A stretch of 64,000 nucleotides of DNA from Solen grandis (lineage: Eukaryota; Mollusca; Bivalvia; Adapedonta; Solenidae), in assembly GCA_021229015.1 (NCBI GenBank), contig CM037785.1, positions 44,228,543 to 44,292,542 on the forward strand, written 5' to 3'. Every line of letters begins with the position of its first letter. Within the stretch, counting starts at the first letter, position 1. The notes under the pieces are model-generated. The model did no database searches, was not told the DNA's origin, and worked only from the letters and a program-made list of their open reading frames with translations. The position numbers and the translations under genes are program-made. Shown here in pieces: positions 1-9,190 of this stretch.

Positions 1-483
1 TTTAAATTTTGCTTCAAGTGGCCTGAGTTTGCATCTTCACAAAGAAGCAATTTCTGTCAATTTTAAGGTTTGTTTGTGAGCAGTTGACCTGGTCATAAAC
101 AACAAATATCCCCCTGACAGTGGGTAAGGACGAGACTTACAAATTTTATAGCAAAAACTGGAAGTTCCATTACCATACATGAATGGTAGTTGTAATCAGG
201 TAGTAAAAAATGAATTTATAGTGTCTCATAAATGAAATTATATCCTGTTATGAAGTAACACTCCCATTTATACACATTGTTGTCCACTTTCATGTTACAG
301 TATAATTTAAGTGTGTCCTTAGAATTTCCATATTTCTTGGAAAGGTTGTGATGAATAAAATGAAAATGATAATGAGATGGTTAAGACAGATGATCAAGAA
401 TCAGATAAAAATGTGTCATCTTTCTGTATACGAGGGTAGTTTCATGACTGGGTGACTAGATGACATCAAACCACACTTAGTTA
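1..483. other. AT-rich flank, no gene seen
   Basis: No open frame of interest is visible. The last ~60 bases (from about 425) resemble the body of the tRNA-derived SINE seen intact at 34264-34570 ('catcaaaccacacttagttac' against 'gataccacacccagtcacat'), so the satellite that follows seems to start inside an old SINE copy. Confidence 0.5.
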
Positions 484-1846
484 CATGTCCTGACACTGGG
501 CCAGTTACATTATCCCGACACTGAACCAGTTACATGATCCTGACACAGGGGCAGTTACGTGATCCTGACACTGAACCAGTTACATTATCCTGACACTGGG
601 GCCAGTTACATGATCCTGACACTGGGCCAGTTACATGATCCTGACACTGGGCCAGTTACATTATCCTGACACTGAACCAGTTACATGATCCTGACACTGG
701 GGCCAGTTACATTATCTCGACACTGGGCCAGTTACATGATCCTGACACTGAACCAGTTACATGATCCTGACACTGAACCAGTTACATGATCCTGACACTG
801 GGAACAGTTACATTATCTCGACACTGGGCCAGTTACATGATCCTGACACTGAACCAGTTACATGATCCTGACACTGAACCAGTTACATGATCCTGACACT
901 GGGCCAGTTACATTATCCTGACACTGGGCCAGTTACATTATCCTGACACTGGACCAGTTACATGATCCTGACACTGAACCAGTTACATGATCCTGACAAT
1001 TGGGCCAGTTACATTATCCCGACACTGGGCCAGTTACATGATCCTGACACTGAACCAGTTACATGATCCTGACACTGAACCAGTTACATGATCCTGACAC
1101 TGGGGCCAGTTACATTATCTTGACACTGGGCCAGTTACATGATCCTGACACTGAACTAGTTACATGATCCTGACACTGAACCAGTTACATGATCCTGACA
1201 CTGGGCCAGTTACATTATCCCAACACTGAACCAATTACATTATCTTGACACTGGGGCCAGTTACATGATCCTGACACTGGGCCAGTTACATGATCCTGAC
1301 ACTGAACCAGTTACATGATCCTGACACTGAACCAGTTACATGATCCTGACACTGGGGCCAGTTACATTATCCCAACACTGAACCAATTACATGATCCTGA
1401 CACTGGGCCCAGTTACATTATCCCAACACTGAACCAATTACATGATCCTGACACTTGGGCCAGTTACATTATCCCAACACTGAACCAATTACATGATCCT
1501 GACACTGGGCCCAGTTACATTATCCCAACACTGAACCAATTACATGATCCTGACACTGGGCCCAGTTACATTATCCCAACACTGAACCAGTTACATGATC
1601 CTGACATTGGGCCAGTTACATTATCCCGACACTGGGCCAGTTACATGATCCTGCCACTGAACCAGTTACATGATCCTGACACTGGGGCCAGTTACATTAT
1701 CCCGACACTGAACCAATTACATGATCCTGACACTGGGCCAGTTACATTATCCTGACACTGAACCAGTTACATGATCCTGACACTGGGCCAGTTACATGAT
1801 CCTGACACTGGGGCCAGTTACATTATCTTGACACTGGGTCAATCTG
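484..1846. repeat. ~25-bp satellite array derived from a SINE body
   Basis: About 55 head-to-tail units of roughly 25 bases, consensus 'ccagttacatgatcctgaca' followed by 'ctggg' or 'ctgaa'. Two unit types (ending ggg or gaa; 'catgatcc' or 'cattatcc') alternate in higher-order blocks. One block near 1370-1600 uses 'cccaacactgaaccaattac' repeatedly. The unit matches the SINE segment at 34390-34430 ('cattatcctgacaccgagcc'), so the array probably grew from a SINE insertion. A 146-codon open frame inside it (1315-1755) is only a product of the repeat. Confidence 0.93.
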
Positions 1847-2154
1847 GGGTCTGTTTTATTAAACTTTACATGAAAAAATAAGATTTAGAATATAAGTTTT
1901 CTAGTGATTTTTTCTTTACAAAAATGCAATGGGACATTTTTCTTCATGATATAGAAATAATATATGGAATATTTAGAGTTAGCCGGTGAATTTAGATACA
2001 GTATAAAGAAAGTGTACATTTTTCTAAATCCAGCATTCTTCAGATCCATTTCTGATGAATCTTGAATATAAATATATTATGAATTTCAAAATGATTTAAC
2101 ATATAGATCATTCTGGGGAAAAAAGGCAATAATACATACACTGTTTAGAACATC
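1847..2154. other. Non-coding, nothing recognised
   Basis: AT-rich sequence with no repeat match or coding signal that I can support. Confidence 0.5.
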
Positions 2155-2360
2155 AGTCTTATGACTGAGATCAAATTTGATCCCAAGAAGTATAATAAAA
2201 CAGACCCCTGAGTCTAGGAACTACCCTTACATACTGTCTAGTGCACAAGGGAAATTTACCAGTATCATTTTTAAGGATTTTGGTATGTTGCCGTTGAGGA
2301 TCAAACCCTCAATGCCCCACTTACAGGGTGAATGCCCTAACCACTCAGCCACTGAAAACA
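2155..2360 (-). mobile_element. Decayed tRNA-derived SINE (satellite-parent family)
   Basis: It retains the order of the 34264-34570 element: 'aactaccctta', 'gggaaatttaccagtatcat', 'gattttggtatgttgccg', then the reversed tRNA-like head with B-box complement 'gaggatcaaaccctc' and A-box complement 'ccctaaccactcagcc'. The left part of the element is missing or diverged. Confidence 0.65.
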
Positions 2361-3243
2361 ATATCTGCCTTGAGAGAACAGTCCAAGAAAAACAATGTCG
2401 GATTGGGGGTGGGGAGGATGTATTAGGGGTTTTAAATTCATGTCTTCTTTGGGGGATTATGTTTGTAACCTTCAAATCTGTAGTTAGTGAACACCACACT
2501 GGACAAAGGTGATTTTAATAAACAGTGTTGTCAAAACAAGACAAGTTATTCTCACCTGTATGTTTAATCATGCTTAATTTTGACAAAGCATGAACACGAC
2601 CTAGTACAACCAAAATGGATGTAAGTTAATTAGCTAAATTATGTGGGAGTTAAAAACGATGTACTTCAAACCACAATTGTTTCAATTGCATAAAAACAAG
2701 ATCTTGAGGGAAAAAAATATGACAGACATTGTAAGAAGATAGAATGTTGTTAGTTTAACATGAAATGTTAATTATTCACTGTCTGGCTTGAATTGTTTCT
2801 CAAATGAAAATCACTTTATTTGAGCTAGGAAATAAATATTGGAAGTTTTAAGACTTAAGGATATTTACCTGCTAGGAGCTTTAGTCTTTGGATAGTGTTC
2901 ACAGATCCAAAGTTGAGAGTTTGATTCATGCATAATTATGGCATGAATTTTTCTAGACCATCCCAGGTAGTATACTGATCCACCTTAGTAGGATCTTTGG
3001 ATCTGAAATGGATGAATATTTCAATTTTAAAGGAATTAAGTTTCTTTTTTTAACTGATAGTGAAGCCATTATTATAGAAAAAACATGTATTGTTAGCTCT
3101 TTTAGTCTCTTGGAAATTTTGATTCATATTATAGCATCTTAGTACTGATATATATATATAGATTATGACATTGACCTGAATGTGTCCTTGACCTATCCTT
3201 GACCTATCTGTGACCTTGACCTTCATGCGAATTTGACTATGAT
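2361..3243. other. Non-coding, nothing recognised
   Basis: AT-rich sequence. Near 3180-3230 there is a short reiteration of 'tgaccttgacctatc' type words next to the gap. No gene is supported. Confidence 0.45.
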
Positions 3244-3343
3244 NNNNNNNNNNNNNNNNNNNNNNNNNNNNNNNNNNNNNNNNNNNNNNNNNNNNNNNNN
3301 NNNNNNNNNNNNNNNNNNNNNNNNNNNNNNNNNNNNNNNNNNN
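3244..3343. other. Assembly gap (100 N)
   Basis: Exactly 100 N. This is the usual placeholder length for a gap of unknown size, so true spacing here is unknown. The 153-residue frame that reads across it on the - strand is not real evidence of a gene. Confidence 0.99.
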
Positions 3344-3534
3344 ATTTTCTATTGTTGTTAATACTGTTGTAAAAGGAGCAAGAAACATTCCATATTTATA
3401 ATATAATTCACAACATAAAGAATTTAAAGCATTATTTAAAAAAGGATCTTCATTTAAATCTTCTATTAATTTAGGTTGATTTTTAACTTTAAAATATTTA
3501 GACACTCCCATAACATATAAACCAATTTTTCATA

Positions 3535-3775
3535 TATATATAATTATTGATACATGTATTTCCAAATCATTTGTTGATATCATCAATTGAATTATTGATA
3601 TCAACAAATGATTTGGAGATATCAACAAATGATTTAGAGAGATCTACAATTATATAAAATGAATAATTATCCGTAATTTATTTGAAGATATCAACAACTG
3701 ATTTGTTGATATCATTCATTCATTTGAAGTTCTCTCCAAATCATTTGTGGGTATCTTCAAATAATATGATACATG
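3535..3775. repeat. AT-rich palindromic element built of 'gatatcaacaaatgattt' modules
   Basis: The motif 'gatatcaacaaatgattt' or its complement occurs about six times in alternating orientation within 240 bases. The stretch is flanked by 'tgatacatgtat' and 'tatgatacatg', giving an approximate inverted-repeat outline. It is probably a small foldback MITE or a cluster of them, and no protein is encoded. Confidence 0.6.
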
Positions 3776-3785
3776 TTTAAAGCTT

Positions 3786-4200
3786 GAACTATGCCAGGAA
3801 AAACTTAATAAACATGTAAGGTGCCGAGAAACACCCAGATGTATGGGTCAGAATTCGTTAAAATACTGTTAAAAAACGAAAAAAAAAATGGTGGCCACAT
3901 GTGTCCATCAGGTCAAAATGACGAATATAGGTTGTACTGTGAACCAACCAATGTTCTCTGTTGTTGCAATCAGGGTCTCTATATATACAGTATTAAAGAA
4001 ACCCTGTTGTTATATACATATTTTAAGGTAATAATACCAATGTTGAAAGACTGTAGTATGCCCAGAATAGTTTAATGAACCAGTTAGGCGCCGAGAAACA
4101 TATAGAATTTTAGGACAGAAATCGGTAAAAATAGAGAGGAACGCCGGCTGTCAAGTTAAAATGACGAATATAGGCTAAACGTTGAACCAGCTATTATTAA
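3786..4200. repeat. Diverged direct duplication
   Basis: Two related blocks share ordered words: 'actatgccaggaaaaactta' / 'agtatgcccagaatagttta', then 'gccgagaaaca', 'caggtcaaaatgacgaatat' / 'caagttaaaatgacgaatat', and 'gaaccaacca' / 'gaaccagcta'. Units start near 3789 and 4055. The family is unidentified. Confidence 0.6.
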
Positions 4201-4607
4201 AAGGAAATATTTAAATATTGAATGATTGGCTATTAAAAATTGGCTTATACTTAAATATTTAGTATTAAATATTTGGGTATTTTTATTAGCTAAACAGGAA
4301 TGATGGAATTCGTCCTTAAGTATTTTTAAATATTACTTAGCTAGCGTTAATACTGTTGGTAGAATTCGAGTCTGGGAGCTTATTGATGATAACGTAACAC
4401 TATATATGTGTTCCAAATAGTTAATCAGTCGTTTTAAAATAATTTATACATTTTTCATTTGTGATAATTCCACCAACGCCGAATATTTTTTCTATTTCTT
4501 TTTAATTCAGGATATTCGAATTCTTGATAGATAATTGATAATGAGTGTTATGCATGTAGGCCCTAGGCCTACACTTTAAGAGTTAATGAAGTCCAAATGG
4601 GGGTTAC
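4201..4607. other. Non-coding, nothing recognised
   Basis: AT-rich with several 'aaatatt' reiterations around 4205-4345. No coding signal is visible. Confidence 0.45.
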
Positions 4608-5275
4608 AGTTCTTTGGCACTGCACTTCTCTTCAATGAGATCTATCCACATATGAAGTTTCATATTAAAATCTCTTATCCTTTTTGAGTTATGGTCCGGA
4701 CAAAAATAAAGCATAAAAATTTACAAAGGGCAATAGCTCCACAAAATTATGCAACAGAAAAGTATTGTTCTTGGGCACTGCACCCCCCCCCCCCCTCAAT
4801 AAGATCTATCCCCTATGAGGTTTCATCTTAATACCTTTTATACTTTTTGAGTTATTGCCCGGACAAAATATTAAGTATGAAAATTTACAAAGGGCAATAA
4901 TTCCTAAATTACGCGACAGAGAGTTATGGTTCTTGGTCACTGCACACCCCCTCAACGAGATCTATCCACATATGAAGTTTCATCTTGATATCTTTTATAA
5001 TTTTTGAGCTACGGCCCGGACAAAAATTAAGTATGGAAATTTACAAAGGGCAATAACTCCAAAATTATGCGACAGAGAGTTATGGTTCTTGATCACTGTA
5101 CCCCCCCCCCCCCCTGAATGAGATCTATCCACATATGAAGTTTCATCTTGATGCCTTTTATACTTTTTGAGTTACGGCCCGGACAAAGAAACCGACAGAC
5201 GGACGGACGGCCAGACAGACAAGCTGAATCCAGTATACCCCCCCTTACAACTTCGTTGTGCGGGGAGTATAAAAA
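4608..5275 (+). repeat. Interspersed repeat with internal ~170-bp units ('gggcaataactcc' family)
   Basis: Three to four diverged internal units each carry 'gttcttggtcactgcac', a C-run, 'gagatctatccacatatgaa', 'gtttcatcttgatacctttt', 'actttttgagttacggcccg' and 'tttacaaagggcaataact'. The element ends in an acagacggacgg-type run and 'cttcgttgtgcggggagtat'. A second, shorter copy lies at 53925-54256. It is non-coding, and I take it to be a mollusc repeat by family resemblance. Confidence 0.8.
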
Positions 5276-5657
5276 TGTAGATCTACATTTTTGGAAATTT
5301 CAAGACACAATGTCCACCATTACAGGCCCGGATTCCAGATGAAGGAGGAGGAGGGCAGCTACCTTGGTCATATATTTTTTTTCTAGGCTATAAAATTCCT
5401 TGATTACACCAGGACCTTTATATTTATAGAATATCTTCTGGTGTAGTAAAAGGCAACTATGAACTAACCTAGACATATTCTTTTAAAGAGTGCCACTGTC
5501 TCTGGTGCTCCAGGTTAATAGAGCCCCCGTCTTGTGCCCTCGCTGACTTTGTATCGTACAGTGATGTAGAACTATAGTTATGAACACACTGCCATAAGAA
5601 TCCGTGTGTATTCGGCATTCAGTGAGTGTGTATTATAGAAACACTGTCAGTATCAAC
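5276..5657 (+). other. Probable promoter/5' UTR region of the FMN reductase gene
   Basis: This lies directly upstream of the reductase start codon. I see no clear TATA box. Part of 5280-5460 is unassigned non-coding sequence. The transcription start cannot be placed from sequence alone. Confidence 0.3.
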
Positions 5658-5775
5658 ATGGCACGATTCAAGATCGGACTGCTCATGAGTTCCACCCGAG
5701 AGGGACGCATGTGTGACAGAGTGACGCAGTTTGTAAAAAAAGCTGTTGAGAAAGACCATGATGTCGTCATCTTTG
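5658..5775 (+). CDS. NADPH-dependent FMN/quinone reductase, exon 1
   Basis: The exon encodes MARFKIGLLMSSTREGRMCD followed by a helix ending in DVVIF, then splits a codon (phase 1) at an excellent donor 'ggtgagtt'. The pattern beta-strand, S-S-T-R-E-G-R, amphipathic helix, beta-strand is the N-terminal flavin phosphate-binding loop of the flavodoxin-like NADPH-dependent FMN reductase family (Pfam FMN_red). These are soluble enzymes that reduce FMN or quinones with NAD(P)H. The start is the only ATG before the motif and lies right at the first beta-strand, as is usual in the family. Downstream exons at 8606-8814 and 14729-14970 continue the same family in compatible phase. The family normally has a short D-P-loop segment of about 25 residues next, and I could not find it. 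Either an exon is missing or the copy is decaying. Confidence 0.8.
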
Positions 5776-5866
5776 GTGAGTTTATATATCTATGTTTCCT
5801 CCTTTACTTCTGCTTTTTAAATAAATACTGCTGTTTTATGTAGTTATGTCATGAAATATGGGCATC

Positions 5867-6332
5867 TTATGGTGGCATATTTCTGCCAGCCACTTATCCA
5901 CTTAGCTATGTCGAAACTTTTCTGAAAAAATGTCACATAGTCAGTTAGTATCTGGCAAGTAGAAAACTTTCGTGTTATCCTCTTAGGTATCTTAACAGAA
6001 CAAATCTGCCTGTTAGTGCCCACTACTGCCAGCCATTAATTCACTTAAGATAACTGGTTATCTCGCCTTTTTTCAAGTTAGTCAGTTAAACTATGTGGAT
6101 AACAAGCATTTTTTCACATAATTATCTGGAAAAAGGCATGGTATCCAGTTAAAATAAATGAATATGTGATTGGCAGTAATGGGCACTAACAGACAGTTTA
6201 GCCCTGTTAAGATACCTAAATAACTTGAAAATTTGCTACTTGCCAGATACTAACTGAATATGTGACAATTTTTCGGAAAAGTTTCAACATAGCTAAGTGG
6301 ATAAGTGGCTGGCAGAAATATGCCACCATATC
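5867..6332. mobile_element. Long foldback element (~465 bp inverted repeat)
   Basis: It begins 'atggtggcatatttctgcca' and ends with the exact complement, 'tggcagaaatatgccaccat'. The arms (each ~230 bases) pair along nearly their whole length, e.g. 'tctgttaagatacc', 'agtgggcactaacag' and 'taactggatatctcgcc' have complements in the opposite arm. There is no coding capacity. It lies in the first intron of the reductase. Confidence 0.9.
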
Positions 6333-6364
6333 TCTTTTTATATGGGGTTTCCCCTTTTTTAAGT

Positions 6365-6718
6365 TGTCACATAGTCAGTTAGTATCTGGCAAGTTTTAAA
6401 CTTTCGTGTTATCCTCTTAGTTATCTTAACAGAATAAATCTGCCTGTTAGTGCCCACTACTGCCAGCCATATATTCACTTTAGATAACTGGATATCTCGC
6501 CTTTTTTCAAGTTAGTCAGTTAAATTATGTGGATAACAAGCATTTTTTCACATAATTATCTGGAAAAAGATGACCAACAGACAGTTTGTCCTGTTAAATA
6601 CCTAATGGATAACTTGAAAATTGTCTACTTTCCAGATACTAACTGAATATGTGACAATTTTTCAGAAAGGTTTCGACATAGCTAAGTGGATAAGTGGCTG
6701 GCAGAAATATGCCACCAT
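6365..6718. mobile_element. Second, left-truncated copy of the foldback element
   Basis: It starts part-way into the left arm ('gtcacatagtcagttagtat') and ends with 'tggcagaaatatgccaccat', like the copy 33 bases upstream, with an internal deletion around 6566. Two copies lie in direct orientation, separated by a 'tctctttttatatggggttt' spacer. Confidence 0.85.
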
Positions 6719-6838
6719 AAGTATCAGAGAACAGCCGATATCCGGATATCCGGAAATACCCACAGGGATTCGGCACGTAGTATTTGGAAAAAGAAAAAAA
6801 TAGGTAGGAACTCGAAGTTCAAATTTTGCGGCATATCC

Positions 6839-6972
6839 TATGAAACGCCATATCTACATAAACTAAAATATTTGCAGATATCTTCAAATATTTAGAGATA
6901 TCTTCAAATGAATTATGTAGATTTGAAGATATCTTCAGATATTTTGAGTTTATAAAGATTTGGCGTTCCATA
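6839..6972. mobile_element. Small foldback MITE (~134 bp)
   Basis: Left end 'tatgaaacgccatatctaca' pairs with right end 'tttggcgttccata', and the interior repeats 'gatatcttcaaat' and its complement. The arms are ~60 bases and cover almost the whole element. It is non-coding. Confidence 0.75.
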
Positions 6973-7226
6973 ATATCTGCATTAAAACTGGCCTAATTAT
7001 CTTGCCACATCTACTCTACTCGGACAACTATGCAGCTTTTTGTTATATGCAAAACACAACCGTGTAGTAATGGATGTTCTCTATACACACGCACAGGCGT
7101 GAAACGGGATGAAGCGTGTAGTCTCGTCCAGTGAGCTAAATGAGAGTACCTTACATTCATAACTCTACTTACTATTAGGAACAAAGTGAAAAGTGTATCT
7201 CAAATTTTTCTGATATTATGAACAAT

Positions 7227-7227
<1 letters not shown>

Positions 7228-7257
<30 letters not shown>
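7228..7257. repeat. Poly(A) tract
   Basis: About 29 consecutive A with one T near the end. It could be the tail of a retroposed copy, but I see no recognisable SINE body immediately upstream. Confidence 0.8.
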
Positions 7258-7262
<5 letters not shown>

Positions 7263-7329
7263 AGATATTCGGCGCTGATGGAATGATACGAATTATAATA
7301 TACAACAGATGTTTATAACGTTCGGTTCG

Positions 7330-7580
7330 CAATGTTCAGGGGCCTCCGTGGTCGAGAGGGTAAAGTCGCCGACTTTAACACTCACTCAGCCCCTCACCGC
7401 GTGGGTTCGCATTCCGCAGGGTCATTCGGATTTTCATGTGAGGAAGCCTTCCAGCTGGCTTGCGGTAGGTCGGTGGTTCTACCCGGATGCCTCCGTGCAT
7501 TTGGGGTCTTCCTCCACCTGTAATTAGCTGGACGTCGCTATATGACTGAAATACTGTCGATGCGGCGGTAAACTCAAATA
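7330..7580 (+). mobile_element. tRNA-derived SINE, family 1
   Basis: The head has an A-box-like 'gtggtcgagagggt' and B-box-like 'gtgggttcgcattcc' about 45 bases apart, as in a tRNA gene. The body contains 'aggaagccttccagctggct' and 'gcggtaggtcggtggttcta'. The tail 'tatgactgaaatactgtcga' is followed by 'tgcggcggtaaactcaaata'. An opposite-strand copy is at 26708-26945 and a relative at 25741-25950. It lies in intron 1 of the reductase. The open frames here are artefacts. Confidence 0.85.
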
Positions 7581-8605
7581 GTCAATAGCCGCAATGTTCA
7601 GCTAAAAGAAGTGTTCTGATAAAATAGGACCAGACTAAAAACCTTATTGGAACACAATCAGTTTGTGTGAACAACTCGCCCCAGACAATGAAAAGAAACT
7701 CATTTAAACACATTGTGTGTGCAACTTGCTTCAGTTTTGAAGAGTATTCATCTGCCTTGAAACTTGTATTTACAACATCCAGTTGCATACAAATCCAATG
7801 AGAAAAAAACACTCATTGCGTGAGCACGAAGCTACATCTAGGTATTTACATCCCTGGTGTGAGCAAGGAAACTTTGTTATATTATACAAATACATATAGT
7901 AGTTCTTTTTGAGACATAAACAATACATAAAACCTGCTGTGGTTACTACTGACCACGGGAATAGTTGTGACCATCTTTAACTGGGCCCTTCCAATGTATA
8001 GATCTATGTATTCAAACAGACTTACATGCTATTCATTAGCTACACTAGGATAACGGGTAAATGATTGAACGGTTTACTCATCAAATGAACACATGGTTCT
8101 GTTTGTGAATCTGTTTGCTAAAAGCGAAGGCAAAGATTAAATTTCCGTACACGTGCACCCAGTGTGTTGCTAGGACTTGGTGCAGACAGTGCACGGTCTG
8201 ATTTGTAGGAATGGAAGCAGAATAAGCAAAATGTTTAAAACTTAAACTTGAAAATTGTGATGTCAAAAATACCATATAAATGTACTGCAGTGAATTTTTT
8301 AACATTCTTTCTTTGATGCACGAATCCTTGGACTCGCTTAGCTAAACAAATTTAAGTCCCAATACAGAAAATATGCATCCCACTTTAAATTCAATAGCAT
8401 TTTCCGTATATTTTATTAATCCATTGGATGTATTGAAATCAAGACATTGCATCTACAGTGAAAACATTGCATTTAGGATGCAGCAGGATGTAGAGGTAAA
8501 AAAATCAATGGGCTACTGACAAACCTGCTTAAAGCGGCCAGTCAAGTGGCCGCCAAGCGGATATGACCGCTAGATGGGGTACAGTTTTTTCGTTTTCCGG
8601 AAAAG
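7581..8605 (+). other. Intron sequence of the reductase, no exon found
   Basis: I searched this stretch for the expected ~25-residue linker exon (D-P then hydrophobic, then L-x-F) in all frames and saw none with flanking AG/GT. The nearest acceptor-like pyrimidine tract is 8585-8605, directly before the central exon. Confidence 0.45.
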
Positions 8606-8814
8606 TGATGATATTGAAGAGGTTGGCTACCAAGTACAGGATGATCGTTTACCTGAACGATCGAGCGTTAGCCATGGATGCCTTCATCATGATATGATCA
8701 TGATATGTGCGGAGTACAACTGGTCCATACCCCCGGGCCTGACCAACATGTGTGACAATATACCACCCACTACCTTCATTTGGAAACCGTGCGGCTTTGT
8801 CAACTATTCTATGG
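8606..8814 (+). pseudogene. NADPH-dependent FMN/quinone reductase, central exon, frameshifted
   Basis: After a pyrimidine-rich acceptor the frame reads MILKRLATKYRM, runs to AMDAFIM, and hits TGA at 8695-8697. The family sequence then resumes in another frame as CAEYNWSIPPGLTNM and WKPCGFVNYSMG, ending in a phase-1 donor 'atgg|gtgggt'. The break is a tandem duplication: 'catgatatgat' (8688-8698) is followed by 'catgatatg' (8699-8707). The A-E-Y-N-x-S-I-P-P-x-L-x-N block is the most conserved FMN/active-site loop of the family. About ten further residues (8640-8670) also look like an insertion between YR and AMDAF. The exon joins 14729 in phase. Either the gene is broken, or this is a sequencing/assembly error or a polymorphic allele. 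Confidence 0.75.
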
Positions 8815-9190
8815 GTGGGTATCCTTTATCTGCATTTTTTTCTCAAGGTATATGCCCCATAATAGCCATAGTCCATATCTTATCACTGAATTGTAATATA
8901 TCTATAAAACTTGGTCTCCTTGAAGACAGCCAAAAATAAAAAAGAAATATTTCACCAAGAGTTTTTTTTTATCACATATGGGGGAGATAATCAATATTTA
9001 AGTTATCATTGAAGTTTGTGGAAAATATACAATTTCTGTGAATAAGAAAAACATATTTTAATTTTCTAGAAAAAAATACAGCAGTAGAAAGATGCATTAT
9101 ATGATTCTGTTTCAAATTTCATGGGAAAAAAAAAACACAACTAACTATACCGCAGAAAAATGAGAGAAAATCACTTCTCTTTTTTTTTTT
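8815..9190 (+). other. Start of reductase last intron, nothing recognised
   Basis: AT-rich intron sequence following the 'gtgggtat' donor. No features are visible apart from short A- and T-runs. Confidence 0.5.

Noticed and set aside
1315..1755. 146-codon repetitive open frame (LNQLHDPDTG... repeats)
   Set aside because: It lies entirely in the 25-base satellite. The peptide repeat is a by-product of the tandem DNA unit and changes frame with each unit-length variant.
484..1846. Possible CRISPR array
   Set aside because: Units are contiguous 25-base tandem repeats without unique spacers, and the window is eukaryotic.
3050..3511. 153-codon minus-strand frame
   Set aside because: It crosses a 100-N gap of unknown true length, and the two sides show no recognisable protein.
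5148..5342. 64-codon frame with RQTDGRPDRQ
   Set aside because: The peptide comes from the 'gacagacggacggacgg' run at the end of a dispersed repeat.
7309..7527. Overlapping + strand frames of 72 and 63 codons
   Set aside because: They lie inside a tRNA-derived SINE with clear A and B boxes.
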